Part shown: piece by piece, positions 33,560 to 42,341 of the stretch | Numbering within the stretch: position 1 is the stretch's first letter | Layout: every line of letters starts with the position of its first letter | Source: Sphingobacteriaceae bacterium | GTDB taxonomy: Bacteria > Bacteroidota > Bacteroidia > Sphingobacteriales > Sphingobacteriaceae | DNA length: 64,000 nt | Assembly (NCBI GenBank): GCA_029266635.1 | Contig: JAQSWM010000009.1 | Span: 150,759-214,758, forward strand | Direction: 5' to 3' | The notes under the pieces: generated by a model | Database searches by the model: none | What the model was told of the DNA's origin: nothing | Seen by the model: only the letters and a program-made list of their open reading frames with translations | Position numbers and translations under genes: made by a program

Positions 33560-34804
33560 ATGGCCGTACAAATGAGTTACAAGGAGAATGTTAAGCTTGC
33601 GCTCCAATCCATTGGAAGCAACAAACTCCGGACGTTTTTAACTGCACTCATTATAGCCATCGGTTTAACCGCATTGGTGGGCATCCTGACATCGATTGAT
33701 GCCATAAAAAGTTCGCTCAACAGCACTTTTACAAGCATGGGAGCCAACTCCTTTACAATTCGTAACCGCGGGATTGGAATTCGCATTGGCGGAGGCGGCA
33801 AAAGGCCAAAACCGTATAAATCTATAACCTACGACGAAGCAACCGCTTTTAAAACGAATTTCTCCTATCCGGCGACGGTATCTGTAAACGTTTTCGCTTC
33901 ATTTAACGGAACAGCGAAATATGGAAATGAAAAAACTAACCCAAACATTGCAGTCTTAGGTGCCGACGATAACTATCTCTACACGGGTGGCTACAAACTT
34001 GCCGCTGGCCGGAACTTCTCGCAAGGCGAACTGGAATATGGCAGTAATGTGGTGATCATCGGAGATGAGGTAAAAACTAAGTTGTTTAAAGACACTGATC
34101 CAATTGACCACATAATTACCGTTGGCAGCGACAAGTTCCGTGTGATTGGGCTTTTTGCGCCGAAAGGCTCAAGTATGGGATTCGGAGGCGATAAGGTTTG
34201 TGTAATTCCCTTGGTCAAGGCAAAGCAGGTCCTGACGAGCAACAATCCCTCCTACACAATCGCCGTAATGGCTGCTGACGCTCAAAAGTCGGACATTGCT
34301 GTTGGCGAGGCCACCGCTCTCTTTCGGAACATCCGGGGGCTGCATGTAAAGCAGGATAATAACTTTGAGATAACCAAGAGCGATGCCATCGCCCAAACCC
34401 TGCTTGAAAACCTTAAATACGTAACGCTGGCGGCAATCATCATCGGGTTTGTGACGCTCATGGGCGCATCGATAGGCTTGATGAACATTATGCTCGTTTC
34501 TGTGACTGAGCGCACCCGTGAAATCGGCATCCGTAAAGCCATTGGCGCCACTCCTACTGTGATTAAAAGACAATTCCTCATGGAAGCTATTGTAATCTGC
34601 CTCATGGGCGGAGGAACAGGAATTGTGCTGGGAATAGCTATCGGCAACCTTGTGGCTATGCTTTTGGGCGCAGCATTTCTGGTGCCGTGGGCGTGGATGG
34701 TACTGGGGGTGGCAATTTGTATCGGTGTTGGAGTTGTATCAGGATTTTATCCCGCTTCAAAAGCATCAAAGCTTGACCCAATCGAGTCGTTACGCTACGA
34801 ATAA
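33560..34804 (+). CDS. MacB/FtsX-type ABC transporter permease
   Basis: The 414-residue protein has an N-terminal helix (LRTFLTALIIAIGLTALVGIL), a periplasmic MacB core domain (about 50-290) and three C-terminal helices forming the FtsX domain, ending ASKLDPIESLRYE. The motif TERTREIGIRKAIGA before the second helix is typical of the coupling region with the ATPase. It is paralogous to the permease at 14.7 kb in layout. The ATPase is not adjacent; an ABC ATPase of the right type is at 19.2 kb. The Gly-rich RNRGIGIRIGGGGKRP stretch is an unusual loop. Confidence 0.87.
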   Translation: MAVQMSYKENVKLALQSIGSNKLRTFLTALIIAIGLTALVGILTSIDAIKSSLNSTFTSMGANSFTIRNRGIGIRIGGGGKRPKPYKSITYDEATAFKTNFSYPATVSVNVFASFNGTAKYGNEKTNPNIAVLGADDNYLYTGGYKLAAGRNFSQGELEYGSNVVIIGDEVKTKLFKDTDPIDHIITVGSDKFRVIGLFAPKGSSMGFGGDKVCVIPLVKAKQVLTSNNPSYTIAVMAADAQKSDIAVGEATALFRNIRGLHVKQDNNFEITKSDAIAQTLLENLKYVTLAAIIIGFVTLMGASIGLMNIMLVSVTERTREIGIRKAIGATPTVIKRQFLMEAIVICLMGGGTGIVLGIAIGNLVAMLLGAAFLVPWAWMVLGVAICIGVGVVSGFYPASKASKLDPIESLRYE

Positions 34805-34805
34805 T

Positions 34806-35549
34806 CTAGAAGAGCAACTCGTTCTGTAGCTGGTAATCTGTTAACAGGCGATACAGATATGGCGTTTTAAGGGCACTTTTCAGTGCAGCCGCATGGCGAA
34901 TATGGTGCATATCGCTGCCGATAAAATCAATCAAATAGTTGTCTATCATTTGCTCGGCCGCGGTCTGGGCAGGTTTACCGTAATACCCGGTGAGTGAGAT
35001 TGTATTTAACTGCAGGTAGCAGCCCGCGTCTTTAATCCGGCTATAATTGTCCATAGACCCAATTAGGAAAGGATAGCGCTCTGGATGCGCCATTAATGGA
35101 GTGTAGCCCGCATCATGTATCTTGGCAATCACCTCCAAAAGGTTCTGCGGATAATTGATAAATGATAGCTCAAACAGCAGGTACTTTCCACCAAGCGTCA
35201 ACATTTTCTCACTTTCCAACTTACGCTCGAAGGATTCATCAAGATAATATTCGGCAGCGGCTTCGATCTGAATGTCGATATTCTGGGCTTTAAGCTCTTG
35301 TTTTATCAGCTCAAGGCCCGGGAGGATTGTATCAGGACCATTCCTGTAAAAATCCGCCATGACGTGCGGCGTTGTAATGATCTTTTTATACCCGAGTTCA
35401 GCTATTCGCTTTATAAGCTCGATGGAGTCCTCAAGCGTTTGGGCGCCATCATCAATCCCGGGTATGAGGTGCGAATGCAGGTCTACCTTTATCGAAGAAT
35501 AATCAATTTGTGATACAACTTCTTTCTTCTTAAAAAGGTTAAACAGCAT
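34806..35549 (-). CDS. PHP-family tyrosine-protein phosphatase (CpsB/YwqE type)
   Basis: The 247-residue protein has the PHP metal-site motifs: VDLHSHLIPGIDDGA near residue 25, TTPHVMADFY, MAHPERYPFL and the C-terminal SDMHHIRHA. Enzymes of this type dephosphorylate the tyrosine kinase that controls capsule or exopolysaccharide chain length. No partner kinase or Wzc/Wzz-like gene lies in the window. It is the last gene of the nucleotide-sugar operon, joined to rfbB by a TAATG overlap, so a role in surface polysaccharide regulation is likely. Confidence 0.87.
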   Translation of the reverse strand: MLFNLFKKKEVVSQIDYSSIKVDLHSHLIPGIDDGAQTLEDSIELIKRIAELGYKKIITTPHVMADFYRNGPDTILPGLELIKQELKAQNIDIQIEAAAEYYLDESFERKLESEKMLTLGGKYLLFELSFINYPQNLLEVIAKIHDAGYTPLMAHPERYPFLIGSMDNYSRIKDAGCYLQLNTISLTGYYGKPAQTAAEQMIDNYLIDFIGSDMHHIRHAAALKSALKTPYLYRLLTDYQLQNELLF

Positions 35550-36598
35550 TAGCGATGATCATATTGTTCTTCGTAGTACGACTGATAATTCCCGGAGGTG
35601 ACATCATCGAGCCACTCTTCGTTGGCAAGGTACCAGTCTACGGTTTTTGCTAACCCTTCTTCAAACTGCAGGCTTGGTGCCCAACCTAACTCACGTTGCA
35701 GTTTGCTCGAATCGATGGCGTATCGCAGGTCGTGGCCGGCACGGTCGGTTACAAAAGTGATGAGCTTTTCTGAAGTTCCTTCTTCCCTGCCCAGCTTCTG
35801 GTCCATCAGCTTACACAACAAGCGGATAAGATCAATGTTTTTCCACTCATTATGACCGCCGATGTTGTAGGTCTGTCCAGACTTTGCATTATGAAAAATA
35901 ACGTCAATTGCACGTGCGTGGTCTTCTACCCAAAGCCAGTCGCGGATGTTTTCACCCTTCCCGTAAACCGGCACTGGTTTGTTGTTCTTGATGTTGTTTA
36001 AAGCAAGCGGGATTAGCTTTTCAGGAAAATGGTAGGAGCCGTAGTTGTTGGAGCAGTTGGATATTACGGTATTAATCCCGTAAGTATCCTGATAAGCCCG
36101 CACGAAATGGTCTGAACTTGCTTTAGAAGCAGAGTACGGGCTGTGCGGATCGTAAGCTGTCTCTTCTGTAAACATTCCTGTTTCGCCCAGGGTGCCATAA
36201 ACTTCATCCGTGGAAACATGGTAAAAGCGGTTCTCCGCATACTTTCCTGCCCAATGCTTTCGGGCTGCGTTCAGGAGATTTACAGTCCCAACAACGTTCG
36301 TCATTACGAAATCGAGTGGGCTGGTGATAGAGCGGTCAACGTGCGATTCGGCTGCGAGGTGAATCACCGCATCGAACTGTTCTTCAGCAAACAGGTTGTC
36401 GATAAATGCAGCATCCACGATATCGCCCTTTACAAAACTGTAGTTCGGCTTATCCTCAATATCCTTCAGATTCGCCAGATTACCGGCATAAGTAAGCTTG
36501 TCAAGGTTGACAATCTGATAGTTTGGATACGTATTTACAAACCTCCGCACCACATGCGAGCCGATAAAGCCCGCACCTCCTGTAACTAATATTTTCAT
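35549..36598 (-). CDS. rfbB: dTDP-glucose 4,6-dehydratase
   Basis: The 349-residue SDR enzyme begins MKILVTGGAGFIGSH, has the catalytic Tyr/Lys in PYSASKASSDH, VSTDEVYGTLG with the catalytic Asp/Glu pair position, NCSNNYGSYHFPEKLIP, and WVEDHARAIDV. It makes dTDP-4-keto-6-deoxyglucose, first committed step toward dTDP-rhamnose and related sugars. The other rml genes are not in the window. The start is the ATG at 36598; galE ends 5 bp upstream, and the PHP phosphatase follows with a one-base overlap. Confidence 0.95.
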   Translation of the reverse strand: MKILVTGGAGFIGSHVVRRFVNTYPNYQIVNLDKLTYAGNLANLKDIEDKPNYSFVKGDIVDAAFIDNLFAEEQFDAVIHLAAESHVDRSITSPLDFVMTNVVGTVNLLNAARKHWAGKYAENRFYHVSTDEVYGTLGETGMFTEETAYDPHSPYSASKASSDHFVRAYQDTYGINTVISNCSNNYGSYHFPEKLIPLALNNIKNNKPVPVYGKGENIRDWLWVEDHARAIDVIFHNAKSGQTYNIGGHNEWKNIDLIRLLCKLMDQKLGREEGTSEKLITFVTDRAGHDLRYAIDSSKLQRELGWAPSLQFEEGLAKTVDWYLANEEWLDDVTSGNYQSYYEEQYDHR

Positions 36599-36603
36599 CA
36601 ATC

Positions 36604-37635
36604 TTAACTGAATGGATGTTCCTTGATATACTGTTCCCAAGCCCAGGCTGAACGCATCATTTCCTCAACTCCAAGCTCAGCTTTCCAGTTCAGGAATGCC
36701 TGCGATTTGCTTACATCTCCCCATACCTGCTCAATATCGCCTTCTCTGCGCTCGCCAATCTGGTAATTGAGCTTTACACCAGTTGATTTTTCAAATGCGT
36801 TGATTACTTCCAGAACCGAACTACCTTTGCCTGTCCCGATATTGAAGACCTCATAATTTCCAACAACCGCTCCAGCTTCCATACGCTTGATAGCCGCCAC
36901 GTGAGCTTTAGCCAGATCAACTACATGGATATAATCGCGGATACAGCTGCCGTCAGGAGTGCTATAGTCATCACCGTAAACAGTTATCGGGCCACGCTTT
37001 CCAATTGCACTTTGCGTGATAAAAGGTACCAGGTTTTGAGGCACACCTCTTGGAAGCTCCCCGATCAGGGCAGATTCGTGCGCTCCAACCGGATTGAAAT
37101 AGCGCAAAGAAATGAACTTGTAATTTTCGTTCACCTTTGCAGTATCCTGCAAGATTTCCTCTGCAATTTGCTTGGTATTGCCATACGGCGATTCCGCTTT
37201 CTTTACCGGTGCATCTTCTGTAACCGGCAAAACATCCGGCTGGCCGTAAACGGTACATGAGGATGAAAAAACAAAGTTTACCGGGCGATTAGCAAATGCC
37301 GTGAGCAGGTTAATAAGCGAGTAGAAGTTGTTGCGATAATATTTCAACGGAAGGCTAACCGACTCACCAACAGCTTTGAACGCTGCGAAATGGATCACTC
37401 CACTTATTCCCTCATGGTTGGTGATGTAGTCGATAATGTGCGCCTCATCGCACAAATCCATCTGCACAAATTCCGGACGAATGCCGCTTATTTTTTCGAT
37501 CTGATCTAAAATCCCGATATCAGAATTTGAAAGATCGTCGATAATGGTTACATCGTAGCCGGCATTTTGCAGCTCTATAACCGTGTGCGAACCGATATAT
37601 CCGGTGCCGCCGGTCACTAAAATTTTTGTGCTCAT
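36604..37635 (-). CDS. galE: UDP-glucose 4-epimerase
   Basis: The 343-residue extended SDR enzyme shows KILVTGGTGYIGSHT, DDLSNSD (NAD adenosine binding), HFAAFKAVGESV, SSSCTVYG with the catalytic Ser, SPYGNTKQIAEE with Tyr and Lys, RYFNPVGAHES and DGSCIRDYIHV. It interconverts UDP-glucose and UDP-galactose. It starts one base after the stop codon of the uxs gene and is followed by rfbB, so the operon supplies several activated sugars for polysaccharide synthesis. Confidence 0.96.
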   Translation of the reverse strand: MSTKILVTGGTGYIGSHTVIELQNAGYDVTIIDDLSNSDIGILDQIEKISGIRPEFVQMDLCDEAHIIDYITNHEGISGVIHFAAFKAVGESVSLPLKYYRNNFYSLINLLTAFANRPVNFVFSSSCTVYGQPDVLPVTEDAPVKKAESPYGNTKQIAEEILQDTAKVNENYKFISLRYFNPVGAHESALIGELPRGVPQNLVPFITQSAIGKRGPITVYGDDYSTPDGSCIRDYIHVVDLAKAHVAAIKRMEAGAVVGNYEVFNIGTGKGSSVLEVINAFEKSTGVKLNYQIGERREGDIEQVWGDVSKSQAFLNWKAELGVEEMMRSAWAWEQYIKEHPFS

Positions 37636-37636
37636 T

Positions 37637-38626
37637 CTATTTGTTGTAATTCGCGAAGTCTTTGTGTTCGATCTTTTCTATTACCTCCTTGGGAAGCGAT
37701 TTGAAATATTCGTACGTAATTTTTAGCCCTTCAGCCCTTGACACCTTTGGCTCCCAGCCTAAAATGGCTTTAGCTTTTGTAATGTCGGGGCGGCGCTGTT
37801 TTGGGTCATCAACCGGAAGGTCTTTGTACACCATTTTTTGAGAGGTGCCTGTAAGCTTGATGATTTCTTCTCCAAACTGTTTAATCGTGATTTCGTCTGG
37901 GTTCCCGATGTTCATAGGCTGAACGTAATCACTGAAAAGCAAACGGTAAATACCTTCGATCAGATCATCAACATAGCAAAATGCTCGGGTTTGTGAGCCG
38001 TCGCCAAAAACAGTAAGGTCTTCGCCGCGGATAGCCTGTCCAATAAAAGCCGGCAGCACACGGCCGTCGTTCAGTCTCATTCGCGGGCCGTATGTGTTAA
38101 AAATCCGTACGATTCTGGTTTCTACTCCGTGAAACGTGTGGTAAGCCATTGTGATAGCTTCCTGAAAGCGCTTGGCCTCATCGTAAACGCCACGGGGACC
38201 AACCGGGTTCACATTTCCCCAATATTCTTCTGGCTGCGGGTTGCAGTTAGGGTCGCCATAAACTTCAGATGTAGATGCAATGAGCATCCTTGCACCTTTG
38301 GCTTTGGCGAGACCGAGGAGATTATGGGTTCCTAATGAGCCAACCTTTAATGTCTGGATCGGGATTTTTAAGTAATCTATTGGGCTGGCCGGAGATGCAA
38401 AATGCAGGATATAGTCAAGCTCTCCGGGCACATGCACGAACTTGGAAACATCATGATTATAAAACTCAAAGTTCTCGAGTTTGAACAGGTGCTCAATATT
38501 GCGCAGATCGCCTGTGATCAGGTTGTCCATTGCAATTACATGAAAATCTTCTTTGATGAAGCGATCGCAAAGATGCGAGCCTAAAAATCCGGCTGCACCG
38601 GTAATCAATATGCGTTTTCTTGCCAT
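37637..38626 (-). CDS. UDP-glucuronate decarboxylase (UDP-xylose synthase type)
   Basis: The 329-residue SDR protein has [75 protein letters not shown] (catalytic Tyr and Lys) and a C-terminal [18 protein letters not shown]. This matches UXS enzymes, which convert UDP-glucuronate to UDP-xylose. It shares a TAATG junction with ugd, whose product is its substrate, so the pair makes a two-step route from UDP-glucose to UDP-xylose. Confidence 0.93.
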   Translation of the reverse strand: MARKRILITGAAGFLGSHLCDRFIKEDFHVIAMDNLITGDLRNIEHLFKLENFEFYNHDVSKFVHVPGELDYILHFASPASPIDYLKIPIQTLKVGSLGTHNLLGLAKAKGARMLIASTSEVYGDPNCNPQPEEYWGNVNPVGPRGVYDEAKRFQEAITMAYHTFHGVETRIVRIFNTYGPRMRLNDGRVLPAFIGQAIRGEDLTVFGDGSQTRAFCYVDDLIEGIYRLLFSDYVQPMNIGNPDEITIKQFGEEIIKLTGTSQKMVYKDLPVDDPKQRRPDITKAKAILGWEPKVSRAEGLKITYEYFKSLPKEVIEKIEHKDFANYNK

Positions 38627-39954
38627 TATGCCTCCACAACTTTACGTCCGATACTGTTGTAATAATATCCGCAGTCAATCATCTTTTGAAGATCGTATAA
38701 ATTACGCCCGTCGAAAATCACCTTTGACTTAAGCCCCTGCTCTATTTTATCAAAATCCGGGGTGCGGAAAAGCGACCACTCGGTAACAATAATCAGCGCA
38801 TCTGCACCTTGCAAGGCTTCGTACGGATCGTGAGCATAGCCAATCACATCGCCTTTTAACCGCTTTACATTTTCAATTGCTTCGGGGTCGTAGGCTACCA
38901 CCTGCGCACCTTCTTTAACCAGTTCATCAATGATGTAAAGAGCTGGCGCTTCCCGAATATCATCTGTTTCAGGCTTGAAAGCCAATCCCCAGAGGGCAAA
39001 CTTCTTACCTTTCAAATCACCTTTATAATACTTCCGCATCTTTTCAACGAGTACTACCTTTTGTGCTTCGTTTACTTCCATTACGGATTTTAATATCTTG
39101 AAATCATAGCTGTACTCTGTAGCAGATTTTTCTAATGCCTGGACGTCTTTGGGGAAGCAGCTTCCGCCATAGCCAACACCGGGGAAAAGAAATCGGCGGC
39201 CGATTCGCTCATCCGAACCAATACCACGTCGCACCATGTCCACATCCGCACCAACACGCTCGCACATATTGGCAATCTCGTTCATAAATGTGATTTTGGT
39301 AGCAAGGAAAGAGTTAGCAGCATATTTGGTCAGCTCCGAAGACCGCTCATCCATGAAAATTACCGGATTACCCGAACGCACATACGGCGCATAAAGCTCC
39401 TCCATTAGTTTCTTAGCCCGGTCGCTTCTGGTGCCAACAACCACACGGTCGGGTTTCATAAAATCTTCTACCGCAACGCCCTCTCTGAGGAATTCGGGAT
39501 TGGAAACCACATCGACAGCGGCATCTTCAATATCCTTGTTTAAATGCTCGTCAAAAACCGCCCTTACTTTATCAGCTGTACCTACCGGCACTGTGGATTT
39601 GGTAACGATTACCTTATATTTTTTTACCAGTTTGGCAATGTCCTTAGCAGCGCCAAGCACATAGCTTAAGTCTGCTGAACCATCGCCTCCCGGAGGAGTT
39701 GGAAGCGCAAGGAATACGATTTTAGCATCTTCAATAGCTTCCGCGAGGTTGGTTGTGAAGGAAAGCCTGCCCTGCTCAATATTCCGGTGGAACAAAATGT
39801 CAAGTCCCGGCTCGTAAATCGGAATCTGACCATTGCGCATTTTCTCAACTTTTTCCTGGACGATATCTACGCATGTAACGCTATTTCCTGTTTCTGCTAA
39901 ACAAGTACCTGTTACTAACCCGACGTAGCCCGTTCCAACAACTGCTATCTTCAT
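38626..39954 (-). CDS. ugd: UDP-glucose 6-dehydrogenase
   Basis: The 442-residue enzyme oxidises UDP-glucose to UDP-glucuronate with NAD. It has [16 protein letters not shown] at the start, the [16 protein letters not shown] substrate loop, [22 protein letters not shown], a central helix with [13 protein letters not shown], and the catalytic Cys in [12 protein letters not shown]. The UDP-binding C-terminal domain holds [19 protein letters not shown]. It is the first gene of the operon, and the whole 34.8-40 kb block reads as one transcription unit. Confidence 0.96.
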   Translation of the reverse strand: MKIAVVGTGYVGLVTGTCLAETGNSVTCVDIVQEKVEKMRNGQIPIYEPGLDILFHRNIEQGRLSFTTNLAEAIEDAKIVFLALPTPPGGDGSADLSYVLGAAKDIAKLVKKYKVIVTKSTVPVGTADKVRAVFDEHLNKDIEDAAVDVVSNPEFLREGVAVEDFMKPDRVVVGTRSDRAKKLMEELYAPYVRSGNPVIFMDERSSELTKYAANSFLATKITFMNEIANMCERVGADVDMVRRGIGSDERIGRRFLFPGVGYGGSCFPKDVQALEKSATEYSYDFKILKSVMEVNEAQKVVLVEKMRKYYKGDLKGKKFALWGLAFKPETDDIREAPALYIIDELVKEGAQVVAYDPEAIENVKRLKGDVIGYAHDPYEALQGADALIIVTEWSLFRTPDFDKIEQGLKSKVIFDGRNLYDLQKMIDCGYYYNSIGRKVVEA

Positions 39955-40080
39955 TTATTACTATTTAATTGTACGGGTATCCTCAAGAGATTTTAACCCG
40001 ATTTGTTTAAATCTTAGTCAAAAACATGGGTTTCTTGATTAAAGCTTAACTTCGGCGAATATAATAATTAAGCGCTTAAG

Positions 40081-41328
40081 ATGCGGTTTCTTTACAATAT
40101 TGGCATTTACGTTTACATCTTTCTAATACAACTTAGTGCAATTTTCAACAAGAAAGCAAAGCTTTGGATAGCGGGTCGGAAGAACATTCTTGAACGGATC
40201 AAAAGCGAGGTAAATGGGCTCGACAAACACATTTGGTTCCACTTTGCGTCTTTAGGCGAATTTGAGCAGGGGCGCACTGTGCTGGAGAAGATCAAGGAGG
40301 AATATCCTGATAGGAAAATCCTGATCACCTTCTTTTCTCCTTCGGGATACGAGGTGCGCAAGAATTATTCCAGTGCTGATTACGTGTTCTATCTTCCAGC
40401 GGACACACCTCGAAATGCTAGGGAGTTTATACGATTTGTCAATCCGGAATTAGCCGTGTTTACCAAATACGATTACTGGCTAAATTATTTTCTGGAGCTT
40501 AAGCATCGCGGCGTTAAATTATATGTGATCTCTGCGATCTTCCACCCACAATATTCATTCTTTAGGTGGTACGGCTTAATTAGCAGGAAGATGTTGAGAC
40601 TCGTTACTACTGTATTCGTACAGGATCAAAACAGCAAAGAATTGCTGAGTTCAATAGGTATCAACAACGTAATTGTAAATGGCGACACCCGTTTTGACCG
40701 GGTAGCTGAGAACGCAGCGCATCCGAAGTCAATTGAACCTGTAGCAAACTTTGCAGGAACTTCAAACGTGCTGGTGGCCGGAAGCACCTGGACTGAAGAC
40801 GAGAAGTTACTATCCCGACTATGTAGCAGCTACCCCGACTGGAAATTGATTATTGCGCCACACGAAGTCAACAAATCGCGAATTGCCGAAGCACAAGCCC
40901 TGTTCGGAGATAAGGCGATACTCTTCTCCACGCTCCACGAAAATTCCGCAGCAGAACAACAGGTGCTCATAATCGACAATATAGGAATGCTTTCATCTTT
41001 GTACCGATATGGGCAAATTGCATACATCGGAGGCGGATTTGGAGTTGGAATTCATAATACCCTTGAAGCCGCCGCGTTCAGCAAACCGGTGATATTCGGC
41101 CCAAATTATCAGCGTTTCCGCGAAGCTGTTGAACTATTGGAGCTCGGAGGTACGTTTACAATTAAGTCCGAAGAAGATTTACAAAACGCCATGCAGCTAT
41201 TGCAAGACGAGTCGTACCGCAGCGAAGCCGGAGCAAAAGCGGGCGACTACGTCAGTAAACGCACCGGAGCTACCGAAAAAATAGTGAGGTACATTTTTGA
41301 CGAAGACAACCGTACGAGCGCAGATTAG
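40081..41328 (+). CDS. waaA: 3-deoxy-D-manno-octulosonic acid transferase
   Basis: The 415-residue GT-B transferase starts with a membrane anchor (FLYNIGIYVYIFLIQLSAIF) and has the N-terminal WFHFASLGEFEQGR block, ILITFFSPSGYEVRK, FTKYDYWLNYFLEL, and in the C-terminal domain NVLVAGSTWTEDEKL, APHEVNKSRI, YIGGGFGVGIHNTLEAAAF and GPNYQRFREA. It adds KDO from CMP-KDO to lipid IVA, so it uses the product of kdsB. The stop codon shares TTAG (41325-41328) with convergent hemH. It is divergent from ugd. Confidence 0.94.
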   Translation: MRFLYNIGIYVYIFLIQLSAIFNKKAKLWIAGRKNILERIKSEVNGLDKHIWFHFASLGEFEQGRTVLEKIKEEYPDRKILITFFSPSGYEVRKNYSSADYVFYLPADTPRNAREFIRFVNPELAVFTKYDYWLNYFLELKHRGVKLYVISAIFHPQYSFFRWYGLISRKMLRLVTTVFVQDQNSKELLSSIGINNVIVNGDTRFDRVAENAAHPKSIEPVANFAGTSNVLVAGSTWTEDEKLLSRLCSSYPDWKLIIAPHEVNKSRIAEAQALFGDKAILFSTLHENSAAEQQVLIIDNIGMLSSLYRYGQIAYIGGGFGVGIHNTLEAAAFSKPVIFGPNYQRFREAVELLELGGTFTIKSEEDLQNAMQLLQDESYRSEAGAKAGDYVSKRTGATEKIVRYIFDEDNRTSAD

Positions 41329-42341
41329 CCCTTGGCTAGTTCCGTCAACGCATTAATCCAACTGGGCTCATCGTTGAGGCTTTCTACCAACTGCACGTGC
41401 TCGCCGCCCCCTGACCTGAACTCTTCATGATATTCCACGCTCACCTCGTAAACCGTTTCAAGGCAATCAGCCACGAAAGCAGGGCAGAAAACTAACAGCC
41501 GCTTCTTGCCCTGTTTTGCCAGTTCGGCGATTACCTCGCTGGTGTAAGGCTTCACCCATGGATCCTTACCCAACCGCGACTGAAAGCAAACGGTGTAATT
41601 TTCTTTAGAGAGATTCAGTTTTGCAGCGATCAGTCTCGCTGTATCATGGGATTGAGCCGAATAGCAAAACTTGTTAGCGTCGTTTAAATTTGAGCAGCAA
41701 TTGTCAACCTGCTGGCAATATTTGTGGGTATGATCTGATTTAATTAATTGTCTTTGCGGAAGGCCATGAAAGCTAAACAGAATATGGTCGTATGTTTCAG
41801 GCTGATACTTTCTTCCCATATCCGCGAACACGCTGATCATCTTATCGTTGTTATGAAAAGAGTTCACGAACGAAACCGGCGGTATGGTAAGCCATCCCGA
41901 CATAATCTTCATCACTTTTTGGATCACCGAACCTGTGCTCGCAGATGCATATTGCGGGAACAAAGGGATCACTCTTACGCTTTCTACACGGCTGTCCCGC
42001 AGCTTCTCAAGAGCTGATTCTATAGATGGGGTTTGATAGCGCATCGCTAACTCAACGTGGTACTCAGGCCCAAGCTGCTCCTGAAGCAACTCCTGCTGGC
42101 GTATGCTGTAATAAAGCAAAGGTGAACCTGTTTCTTCGCTCCAAATCTCTTTATACAACTTTGCTGATTTCGGGCTCCTGAATGGCGCAATCACCCCCTT
42201 CACCAACAATGCCCGACTTACCAGATTGATGTCGATTACTCTTCCATCCATCAGAAATTCATCGAGGTACTTGCGCACATCTGCGGTTGAAGGGCTATCC
42301 GGCGTGCCGAGATTAACCAGTAAAACTCCTTTTTTGCTCAT
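41325..42341 (-). CDS. hemH: Ferrochelatase
   Basis: The 338-residue protein inserts Fe2+ into protoporphyrin IX in the last step of haem synthesis. It has KKGVLLVNLGTPDSPSTADV at the start, LYYSIRQQELLQ, the metal-binding His in FSFHGLPQRQ, CFQSRLGKDPWVKPYT, and a C-terminal PAFVADCLETVYEV with the conserved Glu. Cysteine-rich CQQVDNCCSNLND in the middle may be structural. The 3' end overlaps waaA by four bases. It is followed upstream by the TonB receptor gene in the same direction with no gap. Confidence 0.95.
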   Translation of the reverse strand: MSKKGVLLVNLGTPDSPSTADVRKYLDEFLMDGRVIDINLVSRALLVKGVIAPFRSPKSAKLYKEIWSEETGSPLLYYSIRQQELLQEQLGPEYHVELAMRYQTPSIESALEKLRDSRVESVRVIPLFPQYASASTGSVIQKVMKIMSGWLTIPPVSFVNSFHNNDKMISVFADMGRKYQPETYDHILFSFHGLPQRQLIKSDHTHKYCQQVDNCCSNLNDANKFCYSAQSHDTARLIAAKLNLSKENYTVCFQSRLGKDPWVKPYTSEVIAELAKQGKKRLLVFCPAFVADCLETVYEVSVEYHEEFRSGGGEHVQLVESLNDEPSWINALTELAKG

